Source: PALSA-243 sp963743705
GTDB lineage: Bacteria > Acidobacteriota > Terriglobia > Bryobacterales > Bryobacteraceae
Length of the DNA: 64,000 nt
Direction of reading: 5' to 3'
NCBI GenBank assembly: GCA_963743705.1
Contig: CAVUQS010000006.1
Span: forward strand, 62,001 to 126,000
This document shows, piece by piece, positions 18,949-28,513 of this stretch (position 1 is its first letter; every line of letters begins with the position of its first letter). Position numbers and translations under genes: made by a program. The notes under the pieces are model-generated. The model did no database searches, was not told the DNA's origin, and saw nothing but the letters and a program-made list of their open reading frames with translations.

Positions 18949-21541
18949 ATGGCTGACGCCTCCACGCCGCTGATGCGGCAGTATCATGGCGTCAAGCAGC
19001 AGTTCCCCGGGACGCTGCTTCTTTTCCGGCTGGGCGATTTTTACGAGCTGTTCTTCGACGATGCGGTCACTGCCGCGCGCGAGCTGGAGATCACGCTCAC
19101 CTCCCGCAACAAGGAAAAAGGCGCCGTGAATCCCGATGTGCGGCGTGCCCTACCACGCCGCCGATGGATACATCTCGCGCCTGTTGCAGCGCGGCTACCG
19201 CGTGGCCATCTGCGAGCAGATGGAAGATCCGAAGTTCGCCAAGAAGCTGGTGAAGCGCGAAGTCACGCGCGTGCTCACGCCGGGCACCGCGATGGACGCG
19301 AACCTGGTGCGTCCGCGCGAAAACAACTTCCTGGCCGCCGTGGCGCGCGTGGATGGCCGCGCGGGCCTGGCGCACGTGGACGTTTCCACTGGCGAGTTCC
19401 GGGTGACGGAACTCGAGCCGGCCGAAGTCGCCGGCGCCATCGAACACCTGGGCGCGCGCGAAGTGCTCTTTCCGGGCGATTTGCCCTTGGCTGCCGCCGA
19501 AGATCGCTCCGGCCCGCGCTTCGTGCGCACCGAGGTCGAAGAGTGGGTGTTCACGCCCGATTACGCCGATCGCTCGCTGCGCGACCATTTCAAGCTGCTC
19601 ACGCTCGATGGCTGCGGCCTGGCGAATCGTCCGGCGGCGGTGGGCGCGGCGGGCGCGATTCTGCACTACCTGCGCGAGACGCAGCGCGCTTCGCTCGACC
19701 ATCTGGACCGTCCGGCGTTCTACAACCGCGCCGATTCCATGGTGCTCGACGCGGTGACGGTGCGCAATCTGGAATTGATCGAGCCCGTGTTCGCCGCCGA
19801 TGCGCACCAGCAGCAAGCCACGTTGCTGAACGTGCTCGATCAAACGCAGACAGGGATGGGCGGCCGCCTGCTGCGCCAGCGACTGCTGCGCCCTTCGATG
19901 GACCGCGCCGAAATCGAGCAGCGCCTCGACGCAGTGGGCGAACTGCTGCAGCAGACCATTCTGCGCGCGGAACTGCGTCAAAGAGCTGGCCGGGATTCTC
20001 GACCTCGAACGTCTGCTCGCCAAAGTCACGCTGGGAACCGCCGGACCGCGCGACGTTCTGGCGCTGGGGCGATCGATCGAAAAGATTCCGGCGCTGAAGC
20101 GGTGCTTCGATACGCAACAGGCGCAGCGTTTGCGCACGCTGCACGATCGTCTGGACGAACTGCCCGATGTCGCGAACCTGATTCTCGAAGCGATTTCGGA
20201 CGAGCCGCCGCTCAACCTCGCGGACGGCGGGACGATTCGCGCCGCGTTTCAACGCCGATCTCGATGAATTGCGCGATCTCAGCCAGAACGGAAAGCAATA
20301 CATCGCGCAGATTGAGGCGCGCGAGCGGCAGCGCACGGGCATTCAATCGCTCAAGGTGCGCTTCAACAACGTCTTCGGATACTACATCGAGATCACGCGC
20401 GCCAACCAGCATCTTGCGCCCGCGGATTACGAGCGCAAGCAGACGCTGGCCAACGCGGAGCGCTTCACCACGCCCGAGTTGAAAGACTACGAGCGCAAGG
20501 TGCTCGACGCCGAAGACAAGATCCTCACGCTGGAAAAAGAGCTGTTCATTGCCGTGCGGCAGAAGCGTGGCCGCGCACGCGCAGCGCATCCGCGCGACGG
20601 CGGCGGCGGTGGCCGAACTGGATCTTACGGCGGCGCTGGCGCAAGTGGCGGCGGAGAATCGCTATCGCCGGCCGGCGTTTTCCGAGGATGGCGAAATGCG
20701 CATCATGGCCGGCCGGCATCCGGTGATCGAGCGCCTCTCCGATCAGGAAGCCGGCCGCTTCATTCCCAACGATCTCTATCTCAACGACGGCGCCGATCTG
20801 ATCGCGCTCATCACCGGCCCCAATATGGGCGGCAAATCGACCTACCTGCGGCAGGCGGCGCTGATCGCAATTCTGGCGCAGATGGGGTCGTTCGTGCCTG
20901 CCGGATGCGGCGAGCCTGCCGCTGATCGATCGCATCTTCACGCGCATCGGCGCTTCCGACAATCTGGCGCGTGGGCGTTCCACGTTCATGGTGGAGATGA
21001 CCGAGACCGCCGTGATTCTCAACACAGCCACGCCGCGCAGCTTCATCGTGCTGGATGAAATCGGCCGTGGCACCGCCACCTACGACGGCCTCGCGCTCGC
21101 CTGGGCGGTAGTGGAGCACATTCAATAGCGCACTCGCGCCAAGACGCTGTTCGCCACGCACTACCACGAGCTGACGGAACTGCGCGGGCGTACGCAACCT
21201 GCAGGTTTCTGTGAAGGAATCGGGCGACCATATCGTGTTCCTGCGAAAAGTGGAGCCGGGACGCGCCGACCGCAGCTACGGCATCGAGGTGGCGCGGCTG
21301 GCGGGCTTCCGCTGAGCGTGATCGAGCGCGCACGCGAGGTGCTCAAGATGCACGAGGGCGTAGTGGCCGAGGAAGTGAAGCGCTCAAGCCGGATGAAGCC
21401 GGACCAGTGCAGATCCAGATGTTCGAACCGGTCGGCCACGGCATCGCGGAACGCATCCGCGAGCTGAACCTGGATGAACTGCGGCCGATTGAAGCCCTGC
21501 AATTGCTGGCCGAACTGCAGAAGGAGTTGAAGCGCCAATGA
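18949..21541 (+). pseudogene. mutS: DNA mismatch repair protein MutS gene with many frame breaks
   Basis: MutS recognises mismatches and starts repair. Joined frames give a full-length protein: mismatch-binding domain with FRLGDFYELFFDDA (the Phe-x-Glu wedge), connector and core domains, clamp, the ATPase Walker A GPNMGGKSTYL, the signature ARGRSTFMVEMTE, Walker B VLDEIGRG and the helix-turn-helix end. The frame changes near 19130, 19979, 20242, 20565, 20912, 21186, 21313 and 21379, and there is a TAG in the correct frame at 21126-21128, between VVEHIQ and RTRAKTLFATHYHEL. The stop overlaps the anmK start as ATGA. The motifs are undamaged between breaks, which fits sequencing error. A true knock-out would predict a mutator strain. 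Confidence 0.9.
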
Positions 21542-22613
21542 GAGTCGCCGGAATCATGAGCGGCACGTCGCTCGATGGAATCGACGTCGCGATCGTCGAG
21601 ATCAAGGAAGTCGCATCGAAACCATCGGGTTTCAGACGTCGCCGTATGCCGCGCGATTGCGCGAGCAGTTGCTTGCGTGCACGGAAAACGGCGGCGCGCA
21701 TGCAATATCCCAACTGAATTTCGAGTCTGGGGGAATTGTACGCAAAGGCGGCGTTGCGCGCCGTGCAGCGATTCGGCGCGGTAGAGTTGATCGGCTGCCA
21801 CGGGCAGACCGTGTATCACGAGGGCGGGCGCACACGCTGCAATTGGGCGAAGCCGCTGTAATCGCCGAACGCGCCGGCGTTCCGGTTGTGTCGAATTTTC
21901 GCGCCCGCGATATCGCCGCGGGTGGCCAAGGCGCGCCGCTGGTTCCTTACGTCGATTATCTGCTCTTCCGCCACCCAACGCGCACCCGCATCGCGCTCAA
22001 CATCGGCGGCATCGCGAACATCACGGTGATTCCACCGCGCGCGGTGCCGGAACAGGTGATTGCCTACGATACCGGCCCCGGAAACATGGTGATCGACGCT
22101 TTGGCTCTGGAGTTTTCCAAAGGCAAGCTGCGCTATGATCGCGGCGGCAAAATCGCAGAATCTGGCGCGCCGGACAAGTCGCTGCTCAATGAGTTATTGA
22201 AGGACGCATACTACCGGAGCAATCCGCCGAAAAGCGCGGGGCGGGAGCAATACGGAGCGGTATTCGTGGAACGCATAAAACGGTCGAAGCTTCCGCTGGC
22301 CGATCTGGCCGCAACCGCTACCGCGCTTACCGCGCGCACCATAGCGCTCGCAGTTCGCCGATATCAAGCTAAAGCTACCGATTTGATTGTCTCAGGCGGG
22401 GGAGTGCGTAATCCGCAGATTATGGGACACCTTACCGGATATTTGCCGGGTGTGGCGATCTCCACTTCCACCGAACATGGCATAGACGCCGATGCCAAGG
22501 AGGCGCTCGCTTTCGCGATTTTGGCGCACGCCACCTGGAAGCATCGCGCTTCGAATTTGCCATCGGCGACTGGCGCGCGGCGCGCCGTCATCCTTGGCGA
22601 TATCACGCAGTGA
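21538..22613 (+). pseudogene. anmK: anhydro-N-acetylmuramic acid kinase gene with three frame breaks
   Basis: AnmK opens and phosphorylates 1,6-anhydroMurNAc to MurNAc-6-P in cell-wall recycling. The N-terminus MRVAGIMSGTSLDGIDVAIVE is diagnostic, and so are CHGQTVYHEG, LNIGGIANIT, YDTGPGNMVID and VSGGGVRNP. The frame changes near 21611, 21725 and 21825; after that the frame is intact to the stop at 22613. The ATG at 21538 overlaps the mutS stop (ATGA), so the two are translationally coupled. The breaks belong to the same cluster as those in gdhA and mutS. AnmK fits with the class A PBP in this window only in a general way. Confidence 0.88.
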
Positions 22614-22618
22614 AGATT

Positions 22619-22858
22619 TTACTGGCTCACGTGCATGGAGGCCGGAGCTTGAGCGGGCGTCGGCAGAACAGGTACGGCCGCGCCTACGCGCATCTCTTTC
22701 CAGTCGTACGAAAACTCTTTGCCGCAATCTAGACAGACAACGTAGGCGCCCCTGCCCTGCGTGGAGGAAAATGCTCCATTCTTGCGGAGTGGCGTCATGG
22801 GAAAAGTGGTGCGTTGATGGGCGCACCCAAACAGCGAATTCAGGATCGACTGAATCAT
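22619..22858 (-). CDS. small zinc-ribbon-like protein, function unknown
   Basis: This 79-residue protein has a hydrophilic core with C-x-H (FGCAHQRTTFPMTP) and CLDC (VVCLDCGKEFSYDWKEM), which together look like a zinc site, followed by a Pro/Ala-rich tail. I know similar short proteins from Acidobacteria but no function. I chose the ATG at 22858, which has AAAGGGG upstream; the frame stays open to a TTG at 22897 that has no ribosome site. It is convergent with anmK (5-base gap) and downstream of nothing else on its strand within 120 bases. Confidence 0.7.
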   Translation of the reverse strand: MIQSILNSLFGCAHQRTTFPMTPLRKNGAFSSTQGRGAYVVCLDCGKEFSYDWKEMRVGAAVPVLPTPAQAPASMHVSQ

Positions 22859-22980
22859 TTCAGGTTGAACCCCTTTCTCTTGGGTTAGATTCAGCAAGCA
22901 TAGGGCCGGTTGCAGAACGGCTAATTATCGAGGGGGTAGGTGGGGTACTAGTGAAGACAAACTATAGCCTTAACCAGGAT

Positions 22981-23964
22981 CTAAGAAAGCTTTGAGGCGA
23001 TGGAGTCGGCTATCGCTTTGCCGTGAAACCGTCCGTTTTCAATAAAGATCTCGTTGGTGTGCATGCCGGCCACGATAACTCCCGCAAGATAGATCCCGGC
23101 GCGCTCACTTTCTAAAGTTTGGGCATTAGTGCGAGGACGAAGGGTACTGGGCTCCAGCGTAATTCCAGTTTCAGCAAGGAATTCGAGATCGGGTCGATAC
23201 CCGATAAGGGCAAAAACGAAATCGTTGGTTAAGGTAATTTCATCCTCGGGCGTCGCTAAGCGAACCGAATCGGGAAGAATTTCCAGCACGCGCGAGTTGA
23301 AATACGCTTTGATCTCACCGCTTTTGATGCGGTTCTCGATATTCGGCTTGATCCAATACTTGACGTTATTGTGAATAGCGGGGCCGCGATGGATCAAAGT
23401 GACACGCGCGCCGGTCCAAAACAACTCAAGCGCGGCGATGGCGGCCGAATTCTTTGCGCCGATTACCGCAACATCGTGGTTGTAATACGGGTGCGGCTCT
23501 TTGTAGTAATGAATTACCTTGTCGAGATTTTCGCCAGGCACGTTGAGCATGTTAGGTACGTCGTAGTATCCCGTGGCTAGTACGACTTTCTTAGCCCGGT
23601 ACATGCGGTTACAGTCCAGACGATCCGTGGTGAAAATTTGAAAGTTATTGTCATCGCCGGTAATGCGATTGACCCGCTCATAGTCGTGGACGTTCAGTTT
23701 GTAATGGTCAGCCACTCGCCGATAATATTTGAGCGCTTCATGACGGTTGGGCTTGTCGTTGAGGCTGGTCATCGGAATGTTCCCGATTTCGAGCAGCTCC
23801 GGCGTGGTGAAGAACGTCATGTTCGTCGGATAGTTGTACAGAGAATTGACAACACACCCTTTCTCGATGAGCACAGTGTGTACACCACGCTGTTGCAGTT
23901 CGATCCCGCACGCCAGGCCCGTGGGTCCCGCGCCGACAACCAGGACGTCGACCGATTCGGTCAC
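22981..23964 (-). CDS. ypdA: YpdA-family FAD/NAD(P) thiol-disulfide reductase
   Basis: This 327-residue flavoprotein is of the YpdA (Bdr) type, which in Firmicutes reduces bacillithiol disulfide with NADPH. The FAD-binding motif VVGAGPTGLACGIEL is at the N-terminus (about 8-22); family-specific features are NMTFFTTPELLEIGNIP (about 48-64), the second nucleotide-binding motif VIGAKNSAAIAALE (about 166-179) and the C-terminal AGVIVAGMHTNEIFIENGRFHG. It overlaps the alaS stop by 4 bases (23961-23964), so it is probably co-translated with alaS. Bacillithiol-like thiols are reported or predicted in some non-Firmicutes including Acidobacteria; no bshA/B/C gene is in this window, so the substrate here is inference. 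Confidence 0.88.
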   Translation of the reverse strand: MTESVDVLVVGAGPTGLACGIELQQRGVHTVLIEKGCVVNSLYNYPTNMTFFTTPELLEIGNIPMTSLNDKPNRHEALKYYRRVADHYKLNVHDYERVNRITGDDNNFQIFTTDRLDCNRMYRAKKVVLATGYYDVPNMLNVPGENLDKVIHYYKEPHPYYNHDVAVIGAKNSAAIAALELFWTGARVTLIHRGPAIHNNVKYWIKPNIENRIKSGEIKAYFNSRVLEILPDSVRLATPEDEITLTNDFVFALIGYRPDLEFLAETGITLEPSTLRPRTNAQTLESERAGIYLAGVIVAGMHTNEIFIENGRFHGKAIADSIASKLS

Positions 23965-26597
23965 AGTTTGCTCTCAACCTCGCGATAAACGCCTTCGAGC
24001 GCATCCGCGATCGCCGAAGCGTCTTTGCCGCCGCCCTCCGCCATGTCGGGTCTGCCGCCGCCCTTGCCGCCAACGGCTTGCGCCACCGCGCTTACCAGCT
24101 TGCCGGCTTGCACTTTGGCCGTAAGATCTTTGGTGACCGCGGCGACCACCGAGACGCCGTCGCTGCCGGCCGACGCAAGCACCACCACCGCGCTCTTCCA
24201 ACGGCTGCGGAATCCATCGGCAAGTTCGCGCAACTGCGCGCGGTCCATGCCATCGATGCGCGCCGCGAGCACGGTTGACCCATTCAGACTGCGCGCCTGC
24301 GATTCCAAGGCGCCCGATGCCGATTGCGCCAATTTGCTCTTGAGTTGATCCATCTGGCGGGCCTGCGCACGCTCCGCGGCGAGCAGCTTTTCGACGTGCT
24401 CGATCACCTCGGGTTCGCCAGCCTTCAAGAGGTTGGCGATGCGCTTGATGGCATCCACCGATTCCTGATATTGCCGCAGCGCGCCTTCACCGGTGACGGC
24501 TTCGATGCGGCGCACGCCGGCCGAGATGCTGCCCTCGTAGACGATCTTGCAAAGGCCGATATCGCCGGTGCGCCCGACGTGCGTTCCGCCACACAATTCG
24601 CGGCTGAAACCCGGCACGGTGACCACGCGCACCTGGTCGCCATACTTTTCGCCGAACAACGCCATGGCGCCAGTCTGAATCGCCTGATCGAGCGGCATCA
24701 CGGTAGTTTCGACAGCTATGTTCTTGAGGATCTCCTCGTTCATCAGGCGTTCGACTTCTTCCAGTTCGGCGCGATCCATCGCGGCATAATGTGTGAAATC
24801 GAAGCGCAGGCGGCCCGGTTCCACCACACTGCCCGCCTGCTTCACGTGCGTACCTAAGACTTGCCGCAGGGATGCATGCAGCAGGTGCGTAGCCGTATGG
24901 TTGCGGCGCGTCGCCGCGCGCAACGGCGCGGCCACTTCCGCCCGCAGCGTGTCGCCGACTTGAATCGGCGCGTGGGCAACGATGCGATGCACGGAGAGGC
25001 CGGGCACGCCCGGGAATACGCTTTCGACATCCGCCACTCTGTCGCCAGCCGCGGAATACAAGGCCCCGCGATCGCCAACCTGGCCGCCCGCCTCGGCATA
25101 GAGCGGCGTCTGATCGAAGACCAGCTCGGCGTTAGCGCCGGCGCGAATGGATTCCACAGGCTGCTTGTCCAACAGCAAGCCGATCACCCGCGAGGTAGCT
25201 TCGAGGTCGCTGTAGCCGAGAAATTTGGTGCGCCCCTGTTCCAGAAGCTTTTGATAAGCGGGAACAACAGCGCCTTTTTCGGCGCCCTTCCAACTGGCGC
25301 GGGCGCGTTCGCGCTGACGCTCCATCTCATGGTTGAACCCGTCGCGATCCAGCGCGAGACCGTGCTCGCGCGCCATCTCTTCCTGCTCATCGAGCGCGAG
25401 GCCATAGGTGTCATAAAGCTTGAACGACACCGCGCCCGGGATCGCGCTGCTCTGCAGGCTCTTGATCTCCTGCTGGAAAATTTTTTCGGCCACCAGGAAC
25501 GTCGTGGCGTAGCGGTGTTCCTCGTCTTTCACCACGCGCGCCACGCGCTGTACGCTCTCCATCATTTCGGGATAAGCGTCGCGCATGTGCTCGGCGACAA
25601 ATCCAGTTAGCTTGTATAGAAACGGCTCTTCCACACCCGACAGACGCGCGTTGCGCATCGCGCGCCGCATGATCTTGCGCAGCACGTAGCCGCGGCCTTC
25701 GTTGGCCGGGATCACGCCATCGTGGATCAGAAACGCCGTCGCGCGCGCATGATCCGCCGCGATGCGAAGCGCGGTATCGGTACGCGTATCGGAACCATAT
25801 GCCACGTTGAACAACTCGCCGGCGCGTTCCACGATGGGAAGAATCAGATCGGTTTCGTAATTGGAAAGCTTGCCCTGCTTCACCGCGGCGACGCGCTCCA
25901 GGCCCATGCCGGTGTCAATCGAAGGGCGCGGCAACGGCGTCAGCTTGCCGCTCGCGTCGCGATCGAACTGCATGAACACCAGGTTCCAGATCTCGACAAA
26001 CCGGCCGCCGCCGTCATCCGGAAAGCGCTCGTGCTCACGTCCCGGCTCAGCGGCTTCCGGGCCAAGGTCGTAATGGATTTCCGAGCATGGCCCGCAGGGG
26101 CCGGTCTCGCCCATTTGCCAGAAGTTGTCCTTCTCATCGAGGCGGAAAATGCGGTCCTTGGGCACGCCCGCCACCTTTTGCCACAGCTCTTCGGCTTCGT
26201 CGTCTTCACGAAAGACGGTGATGTAAAGGCGATCCTTGTCGAGTGCGTAATCCTTCGTGACCAGGTCCCAGGCGAAACGGATGGCGTCGGCTTTGAAATA
26301 ATCCCCAAAGGAAAAGTTGCCGAGCATCTCAAAAAATGTGTGGTGGCGGCGAGTATAGCCCACGTTTTCGAGATCGTTATGTTTTCCTCCGGCGCGCACG
26401 CACTTTTGCGAAGTCGTGGCGCGCGAATAGTCGCGCTTTTCGATGCCGAGAAACACGTCTTTGAACTGGTTCATCCCGGCGTTGGTGAAGAGCAGCGTGG
26501 GGTCATTCGCGGGAACCAGCGAAGAGCTGCGTACGATGCGGTGGCCTCGTTCGGCAAAAAAGTCGAGAAAGCGCTGTCTAATTTCGTGGCCTGTCAC
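23961..26597 (-). CDS. alaS: alanine--tRNA ligase
   Basis: AlaRS charges tRNA-Ala and clears Ser/Gly mischarging. The 878-residue protein is full length and intact. It has the class II catalytic domain (about 1-240, TGHEIRQRFLDFF, FTNAGMNQFKDVFLG, and motif 2 residues around RHHTFFEMLGNFSFGDYF), the tRNA-recognition region, the editing domain with HTATHLLHASLRQVLG (about 560) and CGGTHVGRTGDIG (about 660), and the C-Ala oligomerisation domain (from about 700). The start ATG at 26597 gives the usual MTGHEIR N-terminus. It heads an operon with ypdA. It lies close to the frame-broken block but has no break over 2.6 kb. Confidence 0.97.
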   Translation of the reverse strand: MTGHEIRQRFLDFFAERGHRIVRSSSLVPANDPTLLFTNAGMNQFKDVFLGIEKRDYSRATTSQKCVRAGGKHNDLENVGYTRRHHTFFEMLGNFSFGDYFKADAIRFAWDLVTKDYALDKDRLYITVFREDDEAEELWQKVAGVPKDRIFRLDEKDNFWQMGETGPCGPCSEIHYDLGPEAAEPGREHERFPDDGGGRFVEIWNLVFMQFDRDASGKLTPLPRPSIDTGMGLERVAAVKQGKLSNYETDLILPIVERAGELFNVAYGSDTRTDTALRIAADHARATAFLIHDGVIPANEGRGYVLRKIMRRAMRNARLSGVEEPFLYKLTGFVAEHMRDAYPEMMESVQRVARVVKDEEHRYATTFLVAEKIFQQEIKSLQSSAIPGAVSFKLYDTYGLALDEQEEMAREHGLALDRDGFNHEMERQRERARASWKGAEKGAVVPAYQKLLEQGRTKFLGYSDLEATSRVIGLLLDKQPVESIRAGANAELVFDQTPLYAEAGGQVGDRGALYSAAGDRVADVESVFPGVPGLSVHRIVAHAPIQVGDTLRAEVAAPLRAATRRNHTATHLLHASLRQVLGTHVKQAGSVVEPGRLRFDFTHYAAMDRAELEEVERLMNEEILKNIAVETTVMPLDQAIQTGAMALFGEKYGDQVRVVTVPGFSRELCGGTHVGRTGDIGLCKIVYEGSISAGVRRIEAVTGEGALRQYQESVDAIKRIANLLKAGEPEVIEHVEKLLAAERAQARQMDQLKSKLAQSASGALESQARSLNGSTVLAARIDGMDRAQLRELADGFRSRWKSAVVVLASAGSDGVSVVAAVTKDLTAKVQAGKLVSAVAQAVGGKGGGRPDMAEGGGKDASAIADALEGVYREVESKL

Positions 26598-26670
26598 GGG
26601 GAATCCTTCTGGAAGTGGACTGAATTCAATTGTAGCGGAGGCAGGCGGAAAGATTCGCGGAACGGCCTTG

Positions 26671-27205
26671 TCAGAAGCCGATGCGGCGCTTGGGAGGCTC
26701 AGGTAGCAGTTTGAGATCCTGGATCTCTTCGACCACTACGGAGATGATCGAAGCGTGCTCGCGTTGCTGGACTTCCACATCGAAGACGCGCCGCTCCAAC
26801 TCCTGATGGCTGATAATGGCTTGACGCAGACGAACGAACGTCCGCATGATCTCGATGTTCATTTGCACCGCGCGGCTGCTGGTCAGTACCGAAGAAAGCA
26901 TTGCCACGCCAAGTTCGGTGAAGGCGTAGGGCAAATAGCGACGGCCGCCACGTGCTTCCGACTTTGAGGCGCCACTTTGGCGCCTCAAACCTATCGAGGC
27001 CGCTTCCTCCCGAGTGAGCTGGAACATGAAATCCAAGCGGAAAGCGTTCAGCGTTGCGCTTAACGGCGCGATTAAGAGCTTTGGTTTCAACTTCATAGAG
27101 CGCAGCTAGAGTGGAATCCAGCATCACTTGCCGGCCGCGGACCACAAGGATGTTTTGCTCGATGGCGGGTTCCAGAAAATCCGGCGATTGATGAATGGGC
27201 AGCAT
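26671..27205 (-). pseudogene. ORF6N-domain protein gene with one frame break
   Basis: ORF6N is a DNA-binding domain found in phage and mobile-element proteins. The first frame reads ILVVRGRQVMLDSTLAALYEVETKALNRAVKRNAERFPL and then, after one extra base near 27030 (in a GG), the domain continues in another frame with DFMFQLTREEAAS and RYLPYAFTELGVAMLSSVL, followed by a coiled-coil tail (RLRQAIISHQELERRVFDVE). The start ATG at 27205 is normal. Without the break the protein would have about 177 residues, the usual length. It may be an error or a genuine pseudogene. It stands apart from alaS by 73 bases. Confidence 0.8.
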
Positions 27206-27253
27206 GGGGCCTCACTATTACAGTGCGCCCATCGGCCGGAATTCTCAGATTCT

Positions 27254-28489
27254 TTAGGCCAGGGCTTGCTCGAAGTCGGCCAGCAAGTCGCGCCAATCCT
27301 CGATACCCACCGAGACGCGCACCAATCCGTCTGTTACATCCGATTCGGCCAATTCCTTGGCGCTCATACCCGAATGCGTCGTGCTCTTCGGATGGCATAC
27401 CAGCGTTTCAACGCCACCAAGCGACACCGCGTTCTTGGCGATGCGGATGCGGCGTAGAAAGTCGAATGCGGCGGGCTTTCCACCGGCGAAATCCACGGAG
27501 AAGATGCCGCCGGGATAGGCGCATTGCTTGGCGAAGATTCGCTTCTGCTCCGGATCCGTAAACAGCGTCGGATAGATCACGCGGCTGAGCTTCTTGTGGC
27601 CGTGCAGGGTCTCCGCCAGACGCTGTGCATTCTTGCTCTGACGGTTCATGCGCAGCGAAACCGTGGGTAGGCGGCTATCGAGCATCCAGCATTCATCAGG
27701 CTGCAGAATATTGCCGAACATATTTCGCCGGCTGCGAATCTTGTGAATCAGGCTCGAGCTCTTGGTGATGGCGACGCCCGCCACCATATCGCTGAACCCG
27801 GAAAGATATTTCGTCGCCGAATACAACACGACGTCCGCGCCCAACAGCAACGGATGCTGAAAAGTCGGTCCGAGAAACGTATTGTCCACCATCACCACAG
27901 GCTTGGCCGGATGCTTGGCGGCAGCGTCCGCGGCGCGCTCAATGTCCGTCATGATGAGCGTCGGGTTCGCGGGCGTTTCCAGCAAAACGATGCACGGGTC
28001 TTCCGCCGCGCGAATAATCTTGTCGAGCGCATCGGCGTCGCCCGAAGGAGCCGCAATTCCATGCACGCCAAACGGTTCGAGGAAAGTGTGGATCAAACCG
28101 GTCGTGCCGCCGTATAGAGGCGTAGTGTAGACGATGGAGGTATTCGGGCGCGCGCAGGTAAAGAACGCGGTCATGATCGCCGCCATGCCGGAATTGAAAA
28201 CCGCGGCATCGGTCGCGCCAGCTTCGAGCGGCACAATCTGGTCTTCCAGAATCTCGGCGTTAGGGTGAGAGAAACGCGAATAGATAAGATCGGCGCGTTC
28301 GCCGGGCGCGGGTTGAATCTTCCCGGTGATGATCGCGAAGGAATGCTCGGCGGCTTCCGGGCTTTCGAAAACGTAGGTAGAACTGCGGAAAACGGCGGGA
28401 CGCGCGGAGCCAAGCGAGAGGCTCGGATTGAAACCACGGCTCAGTACGGCCGTACGCGGGCGCACATCGCCGTGATCGTTGTCAGGCAT
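27254..28489 (-). CDS. Cys/Met-metabolism PLP-dependent enzyme (cystathionine gamma-synthase / methionine gamma-lyase type)
   Basis: This 411-residue enzyme belongs to the trans-sulfuration fold-type I PLP family. Family landmarks are YSRFSHPNAEILE, FNSGMAAI, ETPANPTL, VDNTFLGPTFQHPLLLGADVV and the PLP-lysine motif YSATKYLSGFSD, followed by the C-terminal SLGGVETLVCHP and THSGM. It would act on cystathionine, homocysteine or methionine derivatives in the cytosol. Which reaction it catalyses (gamma-synthase, gamma-lyase or gamma-lyase on methionine) cannot be told from these motifs. It is 24 bases downstream of the GH2 gene's end on the same strand but in the reverse direction of reading order (upstream of nothing), and probably has its own promoter. 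Confidence 0.88.
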   Translation of the reverse strand: MPDNDHGDVRPRTAVLSRGFNPSLSLGSARPAVFRSSTYVFESPEAAEHSFAIITGKIQPAPGERADLIYSRFSHPNAEILEDQIVPLEAGATDAAVFNSGMAAIMTAFFTCARPNTSIVYTTPLYGGTTGLIHTFLEPFGVHGIAAPSGDADALDKIIRAAEDPCIVLLETPANPTLIMTDIERAADAAAKHPAKPVVMVDNTFLGPTFQHPLLLGADVVLYSATKYLSGFSDMVAGVAITKSSSLIHKIRSRRNMFGNILQPDECWMLDSRLPTVSLRMNRQSKNAQRLAETLHGHKKLSRVIYPTLFTDPEQKRIFAKQCAYPGGIFSVDFAGGKPAAFDFLRRIRIAKNAVSLGGVETLVCHPKSTTHSGMSAKELAESDVTDGLVRVSVGIEDWRDLLADFEQALA

Positions 28490-28513
28490 AAGCCCTCCTG
28501 GCGACAGTGTAGC

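Noticed and set aside
19136..20482. Reading the mutS pieces as separate short genes
   Set aside because: Each piece continues one MutS protein in order and without gaps, so they are parts of one broken frame.
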